Positions 1 to 9,756 of a stretch of DNA of 64,000 nucleotides are shown one piece after another. This DNA is from CAYWMY01 sp046352935 (lineage in GTDB: Bacteria > Pseudomonadota > Gammaproteobacteria > Steroidobacterales > Steroidobacteraceae). The position numbers were made by a program, and so were the translations under genes. The stretch is taken from NCBI GenBank assembly GCA_046352935.1, contig JAXMGR010000007.1:1-64000 (forward strand), written 5' to 3'. Numbering within the stretch: the first letter of the stretch is position 1; the number at the start of each line of letters is the position of its first letter. The notes beneath the pieces are model-generated. The model ran no database searches. It saw nothing but the letters and a program-made list of their open reading frames with translations, and was not told the origin of the DNA.

Positions 1-503
1 TGCGGCCGGACTACGCACAGATCGGTTACCGGAAGGGCGTGCCGATGGGCGGGGAGCTGATGAACGCACCGCAGGGCGGGGCCCCGCGCTTCATGGTGGT
101 GGCGGCGAAGGACCCGGACGAGGCGAACCTCGACCGTGTGCAGATCATCAAGGGCTGGCTGGATGCGCAGGGCGAGACGCACGAGAAGGTCTACGACGTG
201 GCGCTGTCGGACGGCCGCAAGGTCGACCCGAAGACGGGCAAGGCACCTCCGGTCGGCAGCACGGTGGATGTGAAGAACGCGACCTACACGAACGCGATCG
301 GCGATGCGGAGCTCGCGACGGTGTGGAGGGATCCCGACTTCGACGCGAACCAGCGGGCGTTCTACTACGTGCGGGTCATCGAGATCCCGAAGCCGCGCTG
401 GACGGCGTACGACGCGAAATTCTTCAACGTTTCGCTGCCGGCGAACATTCCGATGACGGTGCAGGACCGGGCGTACTCTTCACCGATCTGGTACCAGCCC
501 TGA
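1..503 (+). CDS. DUF3604 protein, C-terminal part (cut by window edge)
   Basis: This is the last ~167 codons of a DUF3604 protein. The reading frame is open from base 3 and its first residues (RPDYAQIGY, then GVPMGGEL) match the middle of the two complete paralogs at 2663-4567 and 4721-6691, so the start lies upstream of the window. The rest is nearly collinear with those paralogs and ends in the same QDRAYSSPIWY motif. DUF3604 proteins are uncharacterised, with a PHP-like metal-hydrolase-type N-terminus; that half is not in the window. It ends 75 bases before the flavoprotein at 579. Confidence 0.9.
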   Translation, partial: RPDYAQIGYRKGVPMGGELMNAPQGGAPRFMVVAAKDPDEANLDRVQIIKGWLDAQGETHEKVYDVALSDGRKVDPKTGKAPPVGSTVDVKNATYTNAIGDAELATVWRDPDFDANQRAFYYVRVIEIPKPRWTAYDAKFFNVSLPANIPMTVQDRAYSSPIWYQP

Positions 504-578
504 GCCGGGGCGAGTACCTGTCCGGATTCCCGATGCGACGCCGCGATTGACCGCAACCCGAGAACAAGGTGCCGGCAC

Positions 579-2537
579 ATGAAGTTACTGAGCCCGATTC
601 AGGTTGGAAAGCACGAGATCAGGAATCGCCTGGTCTCCACTGCACATGCGGCGGACACCAGCTTCTTCCAGCCGGGGAAGAGTGGCGAAGGCTACATCGC
701 CTACCAGGAGCGTCGTGCCCAGGGGGGCACCGGGCTCATCATCTTCACAGCGCAGCACGTGCACCGCACCTCGCCGAACTTCCTGCACTGGCTCTACGAA
801 GAAGCCGACATGCGCAGGAAGTTCGCGGAGATCTCCACGCGCCTGCATCGTCACGGCGCGAAATGCGTCTCGCAGATCATGCATTGGGGTGTGGCGGGAG
901 TGTCAGCGACCCGTCCCGACATGGCGCCGCTGTGGGGCTTCTCGGGGCTGCCCTCGCAGGAGGGCGAGGCTTCGCACAAGATGACCGACGGCGAAATCGA
1001 GGAGGTCATCGAGTCGTTCGTCGAACTGGCGGTCGTTGCCGTCGAGAGCGGTGTGGACGGCATCGAACTGCACGGCACGCATGGCTACCTGATCCAGCAG
1101 TCCTTCAGCCCCTGGGGCAACAAGCGCACCGACAAGTGGGGTGAGCCGCTGCTGTTCGCGAGGACGATTGCCGAGCGCGTGCGCAGGGCCATCGGGCCGG
1201 ACAAGATCCTGGGGTTCCGGATTTCCTCGGATGACTTCATCGATCCGAAGGACGGTGGGCTCGGGCACGCGGGTCTGTGCCGTGTGGCGGCCGGGCTCAT
1301 CGGCATGGGGATTTTCGATTACCTCAATCATTCCGAGGGTTCGGGCGGCGTGCACTATGCGCGCGCGATCGGTTCCTACCGGCATCCCTTCGGCGAGTTC
1401 CTGCCGCTGACGCGTGGCCTCAAGGAGGCCACCGGGTCGGCAGTACCGGTCATCGGCGTCACCAAGATTCCGACGACCGACCTGGCCGAGCGCGCGCTGG
1501 AGGCCGGCGACTGCGACCTCGTCGGCATGACGCGTGCGCAGATTTCGGACCCCGACATCATCAAGAAACTGCAGGCGGGACAGGCACACCGCATCCGCGT
1601 CTGTACCGGTGCGCAGCAAGGCTGCATCGATCGGGCGGTTTTCTACAACATCAGCTGTGTCCAGAATCCAGAAGTCCTCGAGGAGAATCGCATCAAGGCG
1701 CTGGACGCAGTGCCGGCCACGTCGAAGCGCGTGCTGGTCGTCGGCGGCGGTCCTGCCGGGATGAAGGCTTCTGAAGTCGCAGCCTCGCGCGGCCACGACG
1801 TCACGCTGGTCGAGGCGTCGGGACGCCTGGGGGGCCGCCTGACCCAGGTGGAAACCATGGGCGATGCGACGAACCTGCTGTCGGCGACGGCCTGGATCGA
1901 GCAGGAGATGCAGATCCACAGGGTCAAGGTGCAGCTGCAGACGCGCGTCGACGAGGCGTTCGTCGAGGGGTTCAGGCCGGACGTGATCGTGCTCGCCACC
2001 GGCGCGACGCCGTCGGCCGAACTCGGGGTGCCGAACGACGCGTCGGTGCCGGTGCTGTCGACGGACGAGGCCGGCCAGGGGCTCTACGGCGACGTGAAGA
2101 TCGTGATGCAGGGGACGCGTTCGCTGTTCGTGGACCTGCGCGGCACCTACGAGACTTCGCTGGTGATCGAGGCGGTCGCGAAGCGCGGCAGCGCGGTGAC
2201 CATCATCACGCCGTTCTACACCTGGGGCGCGAACATGGGCTTCACGAACGTCCACGACTACATGCTGCTGCTGCCGACGCTCGGCTGCGAGTGGCTGACC
2301 ACCACGACGCTGGAGAGCATCCGGGACGGCAAGGCGACGTTCCGCAACGCCTACACCGGCCGGGTGACGACCGCGGAATTCGACTTCATCGTGGCCGGCG
2401 TGCATCCGCGGCCGCGCGACGAGCTGCAGGAAGTGCTCGCGAAGTACGCGAAGGTGATCGCGGTCGGCGACGTGGTCGCGCCGCGCACGGTGATGGAGGC
2501 GATCCGCGAAGGAGACCGCGCGGGGCGCACGATCTGA
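579..2537 (+). CDS. NADH:flavin oxidoreductase, 2,4-dienoyl-CoA reductase/trimethylamine dehydrogenase type
   Basis: A 652-residue two-part flavoprotein. Residues 1 to ~370 form an old-yellow-enzyme TIM barrel (FMN), with the H-G-T-H-G-Y-L-I substrate/flavin motif near 168. Residues ~385-650 form an NAD(P)/FAD Rossmann lobe that starts with V-V-G-G-G-P-A-G-M. This is the build of FadH and trimethylamine dehydrogenase, in which a 4Fe-4S cluster links FMN and FAD. The cluster region reads C342-TG-A345-QQG-C349, with the last cysteine at C360, so the normal second cysteine is alanine. Family members reduce enoyl-CoA or demethylate amines; the substrate here is unknown. A paralog with a similar loss lies at 38213-40168. 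Confidence 0.9.
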   Translation: MKLLSPIQVGKHEIRNRLVSTAHAADTSFFQPGKSGEGYIAYQERRAQGGTGLIIFTAQHVHRTSPNFLHWLYEEADMRRKFAEISTRLHRHGAKCVSQIMHWGVAGVSATRPDMAPLWGFSGLPSQEGEASHKMTDGEIEEVIESFVELAVVAVESGVDGIELHGTHGYLIQQSFSPWGNKRTDKWGEPLLFARTIAERVRRAIGPDKILGFRISSDDFIDPKDGGLGHAGLCRVAAGLIGMGIFDYLNHSEGSGGVHYARAIGSYRHPFGEFLPLTRGLKEATGSAVPVIGVTKIPTTDLAERALEAGDCDLVGMTRAQISDPDIIKKLQAGQAHRIRVCTGAQQGCIDRAVFYNISCVQNPEVLEENRIKALDAVPATSKRVLVVGGGPAGMKASEVAASRGHDVTLVEASGRLGGRLTQVETMGDATNLLSATAWIEQEMQIHRVKVQLQTRVDEAFVEGFRPDVIVLATGATPSAELGVPNDASVPVLSTDEAGQGLYGDVKIVMQGTRSLFVDLRGTYETSLVIEAVAKRGSAVTIITPFYTWGANMGFTNVHDYMLLLPTLGCEWLTTTTLESIRDGKATFRNAYTGRVTTAEFDFIVAGVHPRPRDELQEVLAKYAKVIAVGDVVAPRTVMEAIREGDRAGRTI

Positions 2538-2662
2538 GGGGCCGGGCGGCTCCCGGAGCCCGCGGTTGCCGCGCTCGCCGCGGCACCGCAAGGACAGCAG
2601 GCCTCACCGGTGACGGCGGGCACGGTCCGCGATGTCTGCCACGAAGACAGCCCGCGCAATGC

Positions 2663-4567
2663 TCAGGGCTCGTACCAGATCGGCGAGGAGTACGCGCGGT
2701 CCTGGACCACCATCGGCACGTGTTCGGGCATCTTCGTGCCGAAGAATTTGGCGTCGTAGGCGGTCCAGCGCGGCTTCGGGATCTCGATGACCCGCACGTA
2801 GTAGAACGCCCGCTGCGTGGCGTCGAAGTCGGGATCGGTCCACACCGTCGCGAGTTCGGGATCGCCGATCGCGTTGGTGTAGGTCGCGTTCTTCACGTCC
2901 ACGGTGCTGCCCACGGGCGGTGCCTTGCCGGTCTTCGGATCCACCTTGCGGCCGTCGGACAAGGCCACGTCGTAGATCTTCTCGTGCGTCCCACCCTGCG
3001 CGTCCAGCCAGCCCTTGATGACCTGCACGCGGTCGAGGTTTGCCTCGTCCGGGTCGCGAGCGGCGACCACCAGGAACTGCGGCGCCTTCCCCGCCGGCCC
3101 CTTCACGAGCACGCTGCCCATGGGTACGCCCTTCGCGTAGCCGATGTCCGCGTAGTCCGGGCGCGTGACGTCGCCGGCGGCGTAGTCCCAGCCGCCGAAG
3201 AAGCGCAGCAGGATCCGCGAACCCGTCGTGCCGTACACCTCGCGCCGCTTGAACGCCGCGAAGATCGCCTCGCGCGTGTTCTCGGGCGCCCACACCGCCG
3301 CGAGGCCCGAAGCGCCGAGTTCCCAGTTCTCCTGCAGCACGCGCGCCATGCGGTTGTGGACGCGCTCCGGGCCCGGCTCGGAATCCGGGAACTTGCCGAA
3401 ATAGCGGTCCTCGGTGACGGTCGAGAGGCTGGTGTGGATGTCGGAACTGCCGATCATGCCGAAGCGGAACGGGTTCACGCCGAGCGCCGCCTCGTGCCGG
3501 AGTCCCTCGGCGAGTGCCGAACGCGCGTATTCGTAGCGGAACATCCAGGGCTCCGCAGGTGCAGTGCCCGAGATGTTCATCCTGTCCCAGCGTTCGAAGT
3601 CCGCGAACTCGTCGGACGGCGACAGGCTGCGATGTGCTTCGCCGTCGCCCTTGACCTGCGTGACCTCGACGAGCGGTTCCCAGCGGACGCGGCGCTCCGC
3701 GTAGTCGCGCGTGAACGGCTTGCCCGAGCGCGTCGTGGGCAGGAACATCTGGCCGTTGCTGATGTTGCCGTTGTGCGGGATGGCGATGACCTCACCGCCC
3801 GTCTGTTCCTCGTAGCGCCGCAGGGACGCCCAGAGGTCCTCGGGGTCGCTGCTGTCCTGCGCCGAGAAGGGCAGGATCCTGCCGACCCGGTCGGCGCTGT
3901 CCTTGAAGATGACGACGCGGTGCAGGTTGTTGCCCTGCGGCGTGGAGCTCCACTCGTAGCCCGAAAAGGTCGTGAAGCGGCGTGGCCGGTAGAAGCGGTC
4001 GGCGGTCTGGATCTGCTCGCGCCAGATCGAGGTCTGCACGGACTGCGGCAGACGGTACGCGGGATCCGGGTTCGTCATGTTCCTGCCGAACTCCATGATG
4101 AGCTTGCCCGGCACACCCTCGTCCATGATCGCGGCCCAGCGCCGGCCGACCGTCGTCTCCAGCACGCGCGGATCTTTCCGGCCGAGCAGCGGGAACCCGC
4201 CGAGGTACTCCGCGTGATCGGTGACGATGAGGAAGTCGAGCGGCTGCTTCAGACGCACGCGCAGGCCGTTGTGCGCCGTCACTTCCTCGCCCATCGCGAA
4301 GCGGAAGGCATCCGCAGCCGTGAGCTCGCGATTGCCCGAGTCGTAGGCATCGGCGGAAGCACAGGTGTGCAGATGGGTGTCACCGAAGAACGGCCGGTTC
4401 GAGACGGGATACGACGAGGTGTAGTGACCCTCGGCGGGAGGCGCCGGTGGAACAGGTCGCAAGGCGGCGGATTCCCGCGTCGACTGCGCGTGCAGCGGCG
4501 CTGCCGTGGTGACCGCGAGCGCGAGCAGGCCCGAGGCTGCGGCAAGGGTGTTGATGCGTGGGTGCAT
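2663..4567 (-). CDS. DUF3604 domain-containing exported protein
   Basis: A 634-residue protein. The ATG at 4567 is chosen because GGAG lies 8 bases upstream and a typical signal peptide follows (MHPRINT, hydrophobic core, cleavage near A-H-A-Q). The frame stays open upstream to 4744 but without signal-like sequence. The mature part opens with G-D-T-H-L-H-T (H65, H67) and a later T-D-H-A-E-Y, the likely metal-binding PHP-like residues of DUF3604. The function of the family is unknown; export to the periplasm is inferred. It is divergent from its paralog at 4721 and convergent with the flavoprotein ending at 2537. Confidence 0.9.
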   Translation of the reverse strand: MHPRINTLAAASGLLALAVTTAAPLHAQSTRESAALRPVPPAPPAEGHYTSSYPVSNRPFFGDTHLHTCASADAYDSGNRELTAADAFRFAMGEEVTAHNGLRVRLKQPLDFLIVTDHAEYLGGFPLLGRKDPRVLETTVGRRWAAIMDEGVPGKLIMEFGRNMTNPDPAYRLPQSVQTSIWREQIQTADRFYRPRRFTTFSGYEWSSTPQGNNLHRVVIFKDSADRVGRILPFSAQDSSDPEDLWASLRRYEEQTGGEVIAIPHNGNISNGQMFLPTTRSGKPFTRDYAERRVRWEPLVEVTQVKGDGEAHRSLSPSDEFADFERWDRMNISGTAPAEPWMFRYEYARSALAEGLRHEAALGVNPFRFGMIGSSDIHTSLSTVTEDRYFGKFPDSEPGPERVHNRMARVLQENWELGASGLAAVWAPENTREAIFAAFKRREVYGTTGSRILLRFFGGWDYAAGDVTRPDYADIGYAKGVPMGSVLVKGPAGKAPQFLVVAARDPDEANLDRVQVIKGWLDAQGGTHEKIYDVALSDGRKVDPKTGKAPPVGSTVDVKNATYTNAIGDPELATVWTDPDFDATQRAFYYVRVIEIPKPRWTAYDAKFFGTKMPEHVPMVVQDRAYSSPIWYEP

Positions 4568-4720
4568 CGTGGGGCTCCGTGACGAGGCGGTACAGCGGAT
4601 CGGCACGACGCCGCGCAGCTCCGCCACTTTGCGAGCTTGCCTGAACGCGAGTGGCTGTTGCATCTTCCGGTACCGGTCCACGAACAGTCTCGACGGTCGC
4701 CGGCCGGCATTGGAGGGGAT

Positions 4721-6691
4721 ATGAAGCGTACGCTCGCGATTCAAACGATGCGCTTAGGCATGGTGTCCGGGCTCGGCGTGCTGGTCTTCTGGACCGCCGC
4801 GATCCGGCCCACGCAGGCACAGCGGGCCGATGTGGCTGTGCCGGTCGCCACGAATGCGCCCGCGCGCGGCGGCGATCGCGCCGAATACTCGCCGGTCGTA
4901 CGCGACCTCACCGCCACGAACCTGTACTGGGGCGACACCCACCTGCACACGCGCAATTCCGCCGATTCCTATCTGGTCGGCAACGAGACGCTGAGCCCCG
5001 AGGACGCGTTCCGCTACGCACTGGGCCAGACCGTCGCCGCTCACAATGGCATGCATGTCCGGCTGCGCCGGCCGCTCGATTTTCTCGCCGTCACCGACCA
5101 TGCGGAATATCTCGGCGTGTTCGCGCGGCTGAAGCGTGAAGACCCGGCGCTCATGGGCTGGCCGCTCGGCCGGCGCTGGTCCGCGATGCTCGTGAAGGGC
5201 GACCGTGGCATCGGGCGCGAGTGGGTCAAGGCCATCCAGTCGAACGATGCCGAGACGCAGGTGCCCGAGGACGTGCGGCGCTCGATCTGGAAGGAGATCG
5301 CGGTGCTCGCGGACCGGTACAACATGCCCGGCCGGTTCACGGCGTTCACGGGTTACGAGTGGACGTCGATGATCAACGGCGACAACCTGCATCGCGTCGT
5401 GCTGTTCCGAGACGGTTCGGACAGGACTCTGCGGACGATGCCCTTCTCCGCGCAGGAGAGTACCGATCCGGAGGCGTTGTGGCGTGTGCTCGAGGCGTAC
5501 GAGGCGCGGACCGGCGGCGAGGTGCTGGCGATCCCGCACAACGGCAACCTCAGCAACGGCCGCATGTTCGCGCTCGAGACGGTGGCAGGCCGACCGTTCA
5601 CGGCGGAATATGCGACCCGCCGCGCCCGCTGGGAACCGCTGTACGAGGTCACGCAGGTCAAGGGGGATGGCGAGACGCATCCCGCACTGTCGCCTTCGGA
5701 CGAGTTCGCCGACTTCGAACGCTGGGACGAATCGAATGCGTCCGGCGACACGCCGAAGCAGCCGTGGATGCTGCGGCACGAATACGCACGCCAGGCCCTG
5801 AAGGACGGTCTGCAGCTCGCGGCGAGCACGGGCGTCAATCCGTTCCGCTTCGGCATGATCGGCAGCACCGACGGTCACAACGGCTACACGGCGGTCACCG
5901 AGGACGACTTCTGGGGCAAGTTCGTCGATACGGAGCCTTCCGCCGGGCGGGCGACCGAACGCTTTCTGCGCCGGCTCCAGGAGAACTGGCGGCTCAACGC
6001 TTCCGGGTTGGCGGCGGTGTGGGCGCCCGAGAACACGCGCGACGCGATCTTCGCGGCGTTCAAGCGGCGGGAGGTGTACGGCACGACGGGTTCGCGCATC
6101 AAGCTCCGCTTCTTCGGTGGCTGGGAGTACGCCGACGAGGACGTGCGGCGTCCCGACTACGCGCGCATCGGCTATGCGAAGGGCGTGCCCATGGGCGGCG
6201 AACTGCTGGCCGCGCCGAAGGGCAGGGCGCCGCGCTTCATGGTGGTCGCCGCGCGCGATCCGGACGAGGCGAACCTCGACCGGGTGCAGGTCATCAAGGG
6301 TTGGCTGGACGCGCAGGGCGAAACGCACGAGAAGATCTACGACGTTGCGCTGTCGGACGGCCGGAAGGTGGATCCGGTCACCGGGAAGGCGCCGCCGGTA
6401 GGCAGCACCGTCGATGTCGGGAAGGCCGGTTACACGAATTCGATCGGCGATCCGGAACTCGCGACGGTGTGGACCGATCCCGACTTCGATCCTGCGCAGC
6501 GTGCGTTCTACTACGTGCGGGTGCTGGAGATCCCGAAGCCACGCTGGACCGCCTACGACGCGCAGTTCTTCAACCTCGAGCTGCCGGCGAAGATCCCGAT
6601 GACGACCCAGGACCGGGCCTACTCCTCGCCGATCTGGTATCAGCCTGCGGCGCCCTGCAAGTGCGCCGCGGGTTCGAAGGCATCGCCCTGA
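4721..6691 (+). CDS. DUF3604 domain-containing exported protein
   Basis: A 656-residue paralog of the two other DUF3604 proteins. The ATG at 4721 follows a strong GGAGGGG site and begins a signal-like N-terminus (MKRTLAIQ, hydrophobic stretch to about residue 33). The G-D-T-H-L-H-T motif is at residues 72-78 and T-D-H-A-E-Y follows. The C-terminus is extended beyond the family's SSPIWYQP ending by about 15 residues (A-A-P-C-K-C...). The quinoprotein dehydrogenase starts 2 bases after the stop, so co-transcription is likely. DUF3604, PpiC-like isomerase and HupE-like genes are, from memory, often neighbours, but the role is undescribed. Confidence 0.92.
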   Translation: MKRTLAIQTMRLGMVSGLGVLVFWTAAIRPTQAQRADVAVPVATNAPARGGDRAEYSPVVRDLTATNLYWGDTHLHTRNSADSYLVGNETLSPEDAFRYALGQTVAAHNGMHVRLRRPLDFLAVTDHAEYLGVFARLKREDPALMGWPLGRRWSAMLVKGDRGIGREWVKAIQSNDAETQVPEDVRRSIWKEIAVLADRYNMPGRFTAFTGYEWTSMINGDNLHRVVLFRDGSDRTLRTMPFSAQESTDPEALWRVLEAYEARTGGEVLAIPHNGNLSNGRMFALETVAGRPFTAEYATRRARWEPLYEVTQVKGDGETHPALSPSDEFADFERWDESNASGDTPKQPWMLRHEYARQALKDGLQLAASTGVNPFRFGMIGSTDGHNGYTAVTEDDFWGKFVDTEPSAGRATERFLRRLQENWRLNASGLAAVWAPENTRDAIFAAFKRREVYGTTGSRIKLRFFGGWEYADEDVRRPDYARIGYAKGVPMGGELLAAPKGRAPRFMVVAARDPDEANLDRVQVIKGWLDAQGETHEKIYDVALSDGRKVDPVTGKAPPVGSTVDVGKAGYTNSIGDPELATVWTDPDFDPAQRAFYYVRVLEIPKPRWTAYDAQFFNLELPAKIPMTTQDRAYSSPIWYQPAAPCKCAAGSKASP

Positions 6692-6693
6692 TC

Positions 6694-8856
6694 ATGCAGG
6701 GGGCCGTGCAGTTCCGCCTGCCGCGTGGCCGCGAGTTGCGCAGTGCCGTGCGGCGCGCGGCTGGCTGCGCATTCACGCTGATCGCCGCTGCGGCTGGCGT
6801 GCTCGCGGATCTGCGGTCGCCGGCGTTCGCCGACGCGAAGGCCGATCACCGGCGCCTGCAGGATGAACGCGACGGTACGAACTGGATGGCCTACGGTCGC
6901 ACTTACCGCGAACAGCACTTCAGCCCGCTGACGGCGATCTCCGACCGGAACGTCGGTGAGCTGGGCCTTGCGTGGTTCATGGACCTGCCTCGCGGGAATT
7001 CCGTCACGCAGCCGCTCGCCGTCGACGGCGTGCTGTATTTCGCCACGGGCTACAGCGTCGTGCGCGCGGTCGATGCCGCGCGCGGCGAGCTGCTGTGGAC
7101 CTTCGATCCCGGGGTGCCCGCGGCCGCGGGGCGCAAGCTGCGGCGGGGCTGGGGCATCCGCGGCATCGCCTTCTGGAACGGCAAGGTCATCACGGGTACG
7201 CACGACGGCCGGTTGATCGCCATCGACGCGAAGAACGGCAAGGCGCTGTGGAGCCGCATGACGCTCGCGGCGGACGACCTGAGCTACATCATCGGCGCGC
7301 CGCGGGTGTTCGACGGCAAGGTCATCATCGGCCAGGCCGGCGCCGACATCGACTCACTGCGCGGCTACGTCACGGCCTGCGACGCGGAGACCGGTCGGCA
7401 GCTGTGGCGATTCCATCTCGTGCCCGGTAATCCTGCCCTTGGCTTCGAGAACGACGCCATGAGGATGGCCGCGAAGACCTGGTCGGGGGAGTGGTGGAAG
7501 CACGGCGGCGGCGGCACGGTCTGGAATGCCATCACCTACGATGCGGACACCGGCAGCATCATTCTCGGCACCGGCAATGGCGCGCCCTGGAACCACCGCG
7601 TGCGCAGCCAGGGGCGTGGCGACAACCTGTTCCTCGCCTCCATCGTGGCGCTGGACGCGCGGACGGGCGCGTATCGATGGCATTACCAGGTCAATCCCGG
7701 CGAGTCCTGGGACTACAACGCCGCGATGGACATGGCGCTCGCGGAACTGCGCATCGGTGGCCGGACGCGCAAGGTGCTGGTCACCGCGCCGAAGAACGGC
7801 TTCTTCTATGTCATCGATCGCACGAACGGCCGGCTGATCTCGGCGGAGCCGTTCGTGAAAGTGACCTGGGCGAAGCGCATCGATGCGCGCACCGGCCGCC
7901 CCGAGGAAGTGCCCGGCGCGCGCTTTCCCGGCGGCAGCACGTTCACGCTGTGGCCGTCGATGTTCGGCGCGCATTCCTGGCTGCCCATGGCCTACAGCCC
8001 CGCGACGCGGCTCGCGTACCTGCCGGCGATCGAGATGGCGGCCACCTACACCGATCGGGGGGTCGATGCGCAGGCGTGGGTGCGCGGCTCGGGTCGCGCA
8101 CCCGACCGCGCGCTCGTCGCGGATTTCAACGTGCCGGATGCCGGCCCGTTGCAGGGTACCAGCGCGCTGCTGGCCTGGGATCCGGTGCGGCAGCGCGCGG
8201 CGTGGCGCGTGGCCACACCGGGTTTCTGGAACGGCGGCGTGATGGCGACCGCAGGGAATCTCGTGTTCCAGGGGCAGGCGGACGGCCGTTTCAACGCCTA
8301 CGCGGCCGATCGTGGCACGCTGCTGTGGTCCTTCGACGCGCAGTCACCGGTGACCGCGCCGCCCATCACCTATGAAGCTGGCGGACGCCAGTACATCACG
8401 GTACTTTCGGGTCCGGGTTCGAACGGCGCGGCCCTCGGCGTCTACCTGCAGCGCGCCGGCATCGACATCCGCCGCGATGCGCGCCGCGTGCTGACGTTCG
8501 CGCTCGGAGGCCGCGCTGCGCTGCCGCCCGCGGTGTCGCGCCCGTTCAGGCCCATCGCGGACCCGGAGTTCCGGCCGTCCGCGGCGGTGGAGACCGGTGC
8601 GGCGCGCTATCGCGGCCATTGCCTCAACTGCCACGGCGTCGATGCGGTTTCGGGGGGCTTCGCTCCCGACCTGCGCGAATCCGCGTTCGTGCTCTCCGCG
8701 GACGCGTTCGCGGGTGTCGTGCGTGATGGCATGCTCGTGAGCCGTGGCATGCCGCGCTTCGAGAATCTTTCCGATGCCGACCGGGAGGCGCTGCGCGAGT
8801 ACCTGCGCGCACAGGCGGCGCGGGCCCGGGCCATTTCCACCGCAAGTCATGAGTGA
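6694..8856 (+). CDS. PQQ-dependent dehydrogenase with C-terminal cytochrome c domain
   Basis: A 720-residue quinohaemoprotein alcohol-dehydrogenase-like enzyme that would oxidise an alcohol or aldehyde in the periplasm and pass electrons to haem c. An arginine-rich N-terminus with a hydrophobic stretch looks like an export signal. An eight-bladed propeller follows with family motifs such as K-T-W-S-G-E-W-W-K and G-G-G-G-T-V-W-N. E-S-W-D-Y-N-A holds the expected catalytic aspartate. The tail carries C643-LN-C646-H647 and a likely axial methionine at 686. The adjacent-cysteine disulfide of classical quinoprotein alcohol dehydrogenases is not seen (single C in Y-V-T-A-C-D). The same frame is open far upstream, but the ATG two bases after the DUF3604 stop fits the family length. 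Confidence 0.9.
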   Translation: MQGAVQFRLPRGRELRSAVRRAAGCAFTLIAAAAGVLADLRSPAFADAKADHRRLQDERDGTNWMAYGRTYREQHFSPLTAISDRNVGELGLAWFMDLPRGNSVTQPLAVDGVLYFATGYSVVRAVDAARGELLWTFDPGVPAAAGRKLRRGWGIRGIAFWNGKVITGTHDGRLIAIDAKNGKALWSRMTLAADDLSYIIGAPRVFDGKVIIGQAGADIDSLRGYVTACDAETGRQLWRFHLVPGNPALGFENDAMRMAAKTWSGEWWKHGGGGTVWNAITYDADTGSIILGTGNGAPWNHRVRSQGRGDNLFLASIVALDARTGAYRWHYQVNPGESWDYNAAMDMALAELRIGGRTRKVLVTAPKNGFFYVIDRTNGRLISAEPFVKVTWAKRIDARTGRPEEVPGARFPGGSTFTLWPSMFGAHSWLPMAYSPATRLAYLPAIEMAATYTDRGVDAQAWVRGSGRAPDRALVADFNVPDAGPLQGTSALLAWDPVRQRAAWRVATPGFWNGGVMATAGNLVFQGQADGRFNAYAADRGTLLWSFDAQSPVTAPPITYEAGGRQYITVLSGPGSNGAALGVYLQRAGIDIRRDARRVLTFALGGRAALPPAVSRPFRPIADPEFRPSAAVETGAARYRGHCLNCHGVDAVSGGFAPDLRESAFVLSADAFAGVVRDGMLVSRGMPRFENLSDADREALREYLRAQAARARAISTASHE

Positions 8857-8862
8857 ACACCA

Positions 8863-9756
8863 GTGCAGAGTCTGATGAAACGCCTGCGCGGCGAACCGCT
8901 GTTCCTGTTCCTGGTCGTGGCGATCGCGCTGTTCACCGTGCAGCGGGTCTTCAACCCCGCGGCTGCGCGGGACGACAACCCGCGTGTGATCCACATCGAT
9001 CGAGCGACGCTGCTGCGCTTCGCCCAGTTCCGCAGCCGGGTGTTCGACGAGCAGGGCGCCGCTGCCCGCTTCGACGCGATGCCGGCCGACGAGCAGAAGC
9101 GGCTGCTCGCGAGCCTGATCCGCGAGGAAGCGCTCTACCGCGAGGCGCTGTCCTGGGGGCTCGACAAGGACGACTATGTCATTCGCCGGCGGCTCGTCCA
9201 GTCCCTGGAGTTCTCCGTCGGCGGGGATTCCACGGCGCCCGGCTCGATGGACGACAAGGCGTTGCGCGCGTACTTCGATGCGCACACCGATGCGTACGCC
9301 GAGCCGCCGACCGTGTCCTTCACGCACGTGTTCTTCAGCTTCGGCCAGGGTGGCCGCGAGCGCGCACGCGCCCGGGCTGACGCGGCGCTGGGGCCGCTGA
9401 ACGCGGGACGTCTCGACGCCGCGTCCACCGGCGACCGCTTCCTCTATCACGTCAACTACGCCCACCAGAGCCGCGACACGATCCGCAGCCATTTCGGCGA
9501 CGAGATGGCTGCGCAGCTGTTCGCGCTGCAGCCGGGCGAGAAGTGGCAAGGGCCGTTCGCTTCGCCCTACGGAATGCACCTCGTCAGGCTCGCGGATTCC
9601 AATGCGGGTGGCGTGCCACCGTTCGAGAGCGTCCGTGAACTCGTGGCGCGCGACGCGGCGCAGGCCGCCGCGCGGGATCGCCAGGAACGTGCCCTCGACC
9701 GCATCGTCGCGGGCTACCGCGTCAAGGTCTCCCCGGATCTGGAGGCCCTGCGCTGA
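8863..9756 (+). CDS. Parvulin-type peptidyl-prolyl cis-trans isomerase, membrane-anchored
   Basis: A 297-residue protein with one N-terminal membrane segment (LFLFLVVAIALFTV) and a periplasmic part. An N-terminal SurA/PpiD-like helical region is followed by a parvulin domain at about residues 140-270 (T-V-S-F-T-H-V-F-F near its start; F-G-D-E-M; G-P-F-A-S-P-Y-G-M-H-L-V near its end). It would assist folding of exported proteins. The GTG at 8863 is used; an in-frame ATG at 8875 (MKRLRGEP) is an equally good start. It follows the quinoprotein gene by 6 bases and overlaps the next start (TGATG). Confidence 0.88.
   Translation: MQSLMKRLRGEPLFLFLVVAIALFTVQRVFNPAAARDDNPRVIHIDRATLLRFAQFRSRVFDEQGAAARFDAMPADEQKRLLASLIREEALYREALSWGLDKDDYVIRRRLVQSLEFSVGGDSTAPGSMDDKALRAYFDAHTDAYAEPPTVSFTHVFFSFGQGGRERARARADAALGPLNAGRLDAASTGDRFLYHVNYAHQSRDTIRSHFGDEMAAQLFALQPGEKWQGPFASPYGMHLVRLADSNAGGVPPFESVRELVARDAAQAAARDRQERALDRIVAGYRVKVSPDLEALR

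Noticed and set aside
903..2591. A 562-codon open frame on the minus strand
   Set aside because: It is antisense to the flavoprotein at 579, with low-complexity R/H/D-rich translation and no recognisable domain.
2291..4582. A 763-codon open frame on the plus strand opposite the DUF3604 gene at 2663
   Set aside because: Composition is arginine/alanine-rich without family motifs; the minus strand encodes a clear DUF3604 protein. Such shadows are common at this GC content.
4667..4676. CCGGTACCGG palindrome between the divergent DUF3604 genes
   Set aside because: Ten-base GC palindromes are expected often at this composition, and no promoter elements are placed around it.
5221..6693. A long N-terminal extension of the quinoprotein reading frame
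   Set aside because: This part runs through the DUF3604 gene in another frame and has no quinoprotein similarity; the ATG at 6694 fits the family.
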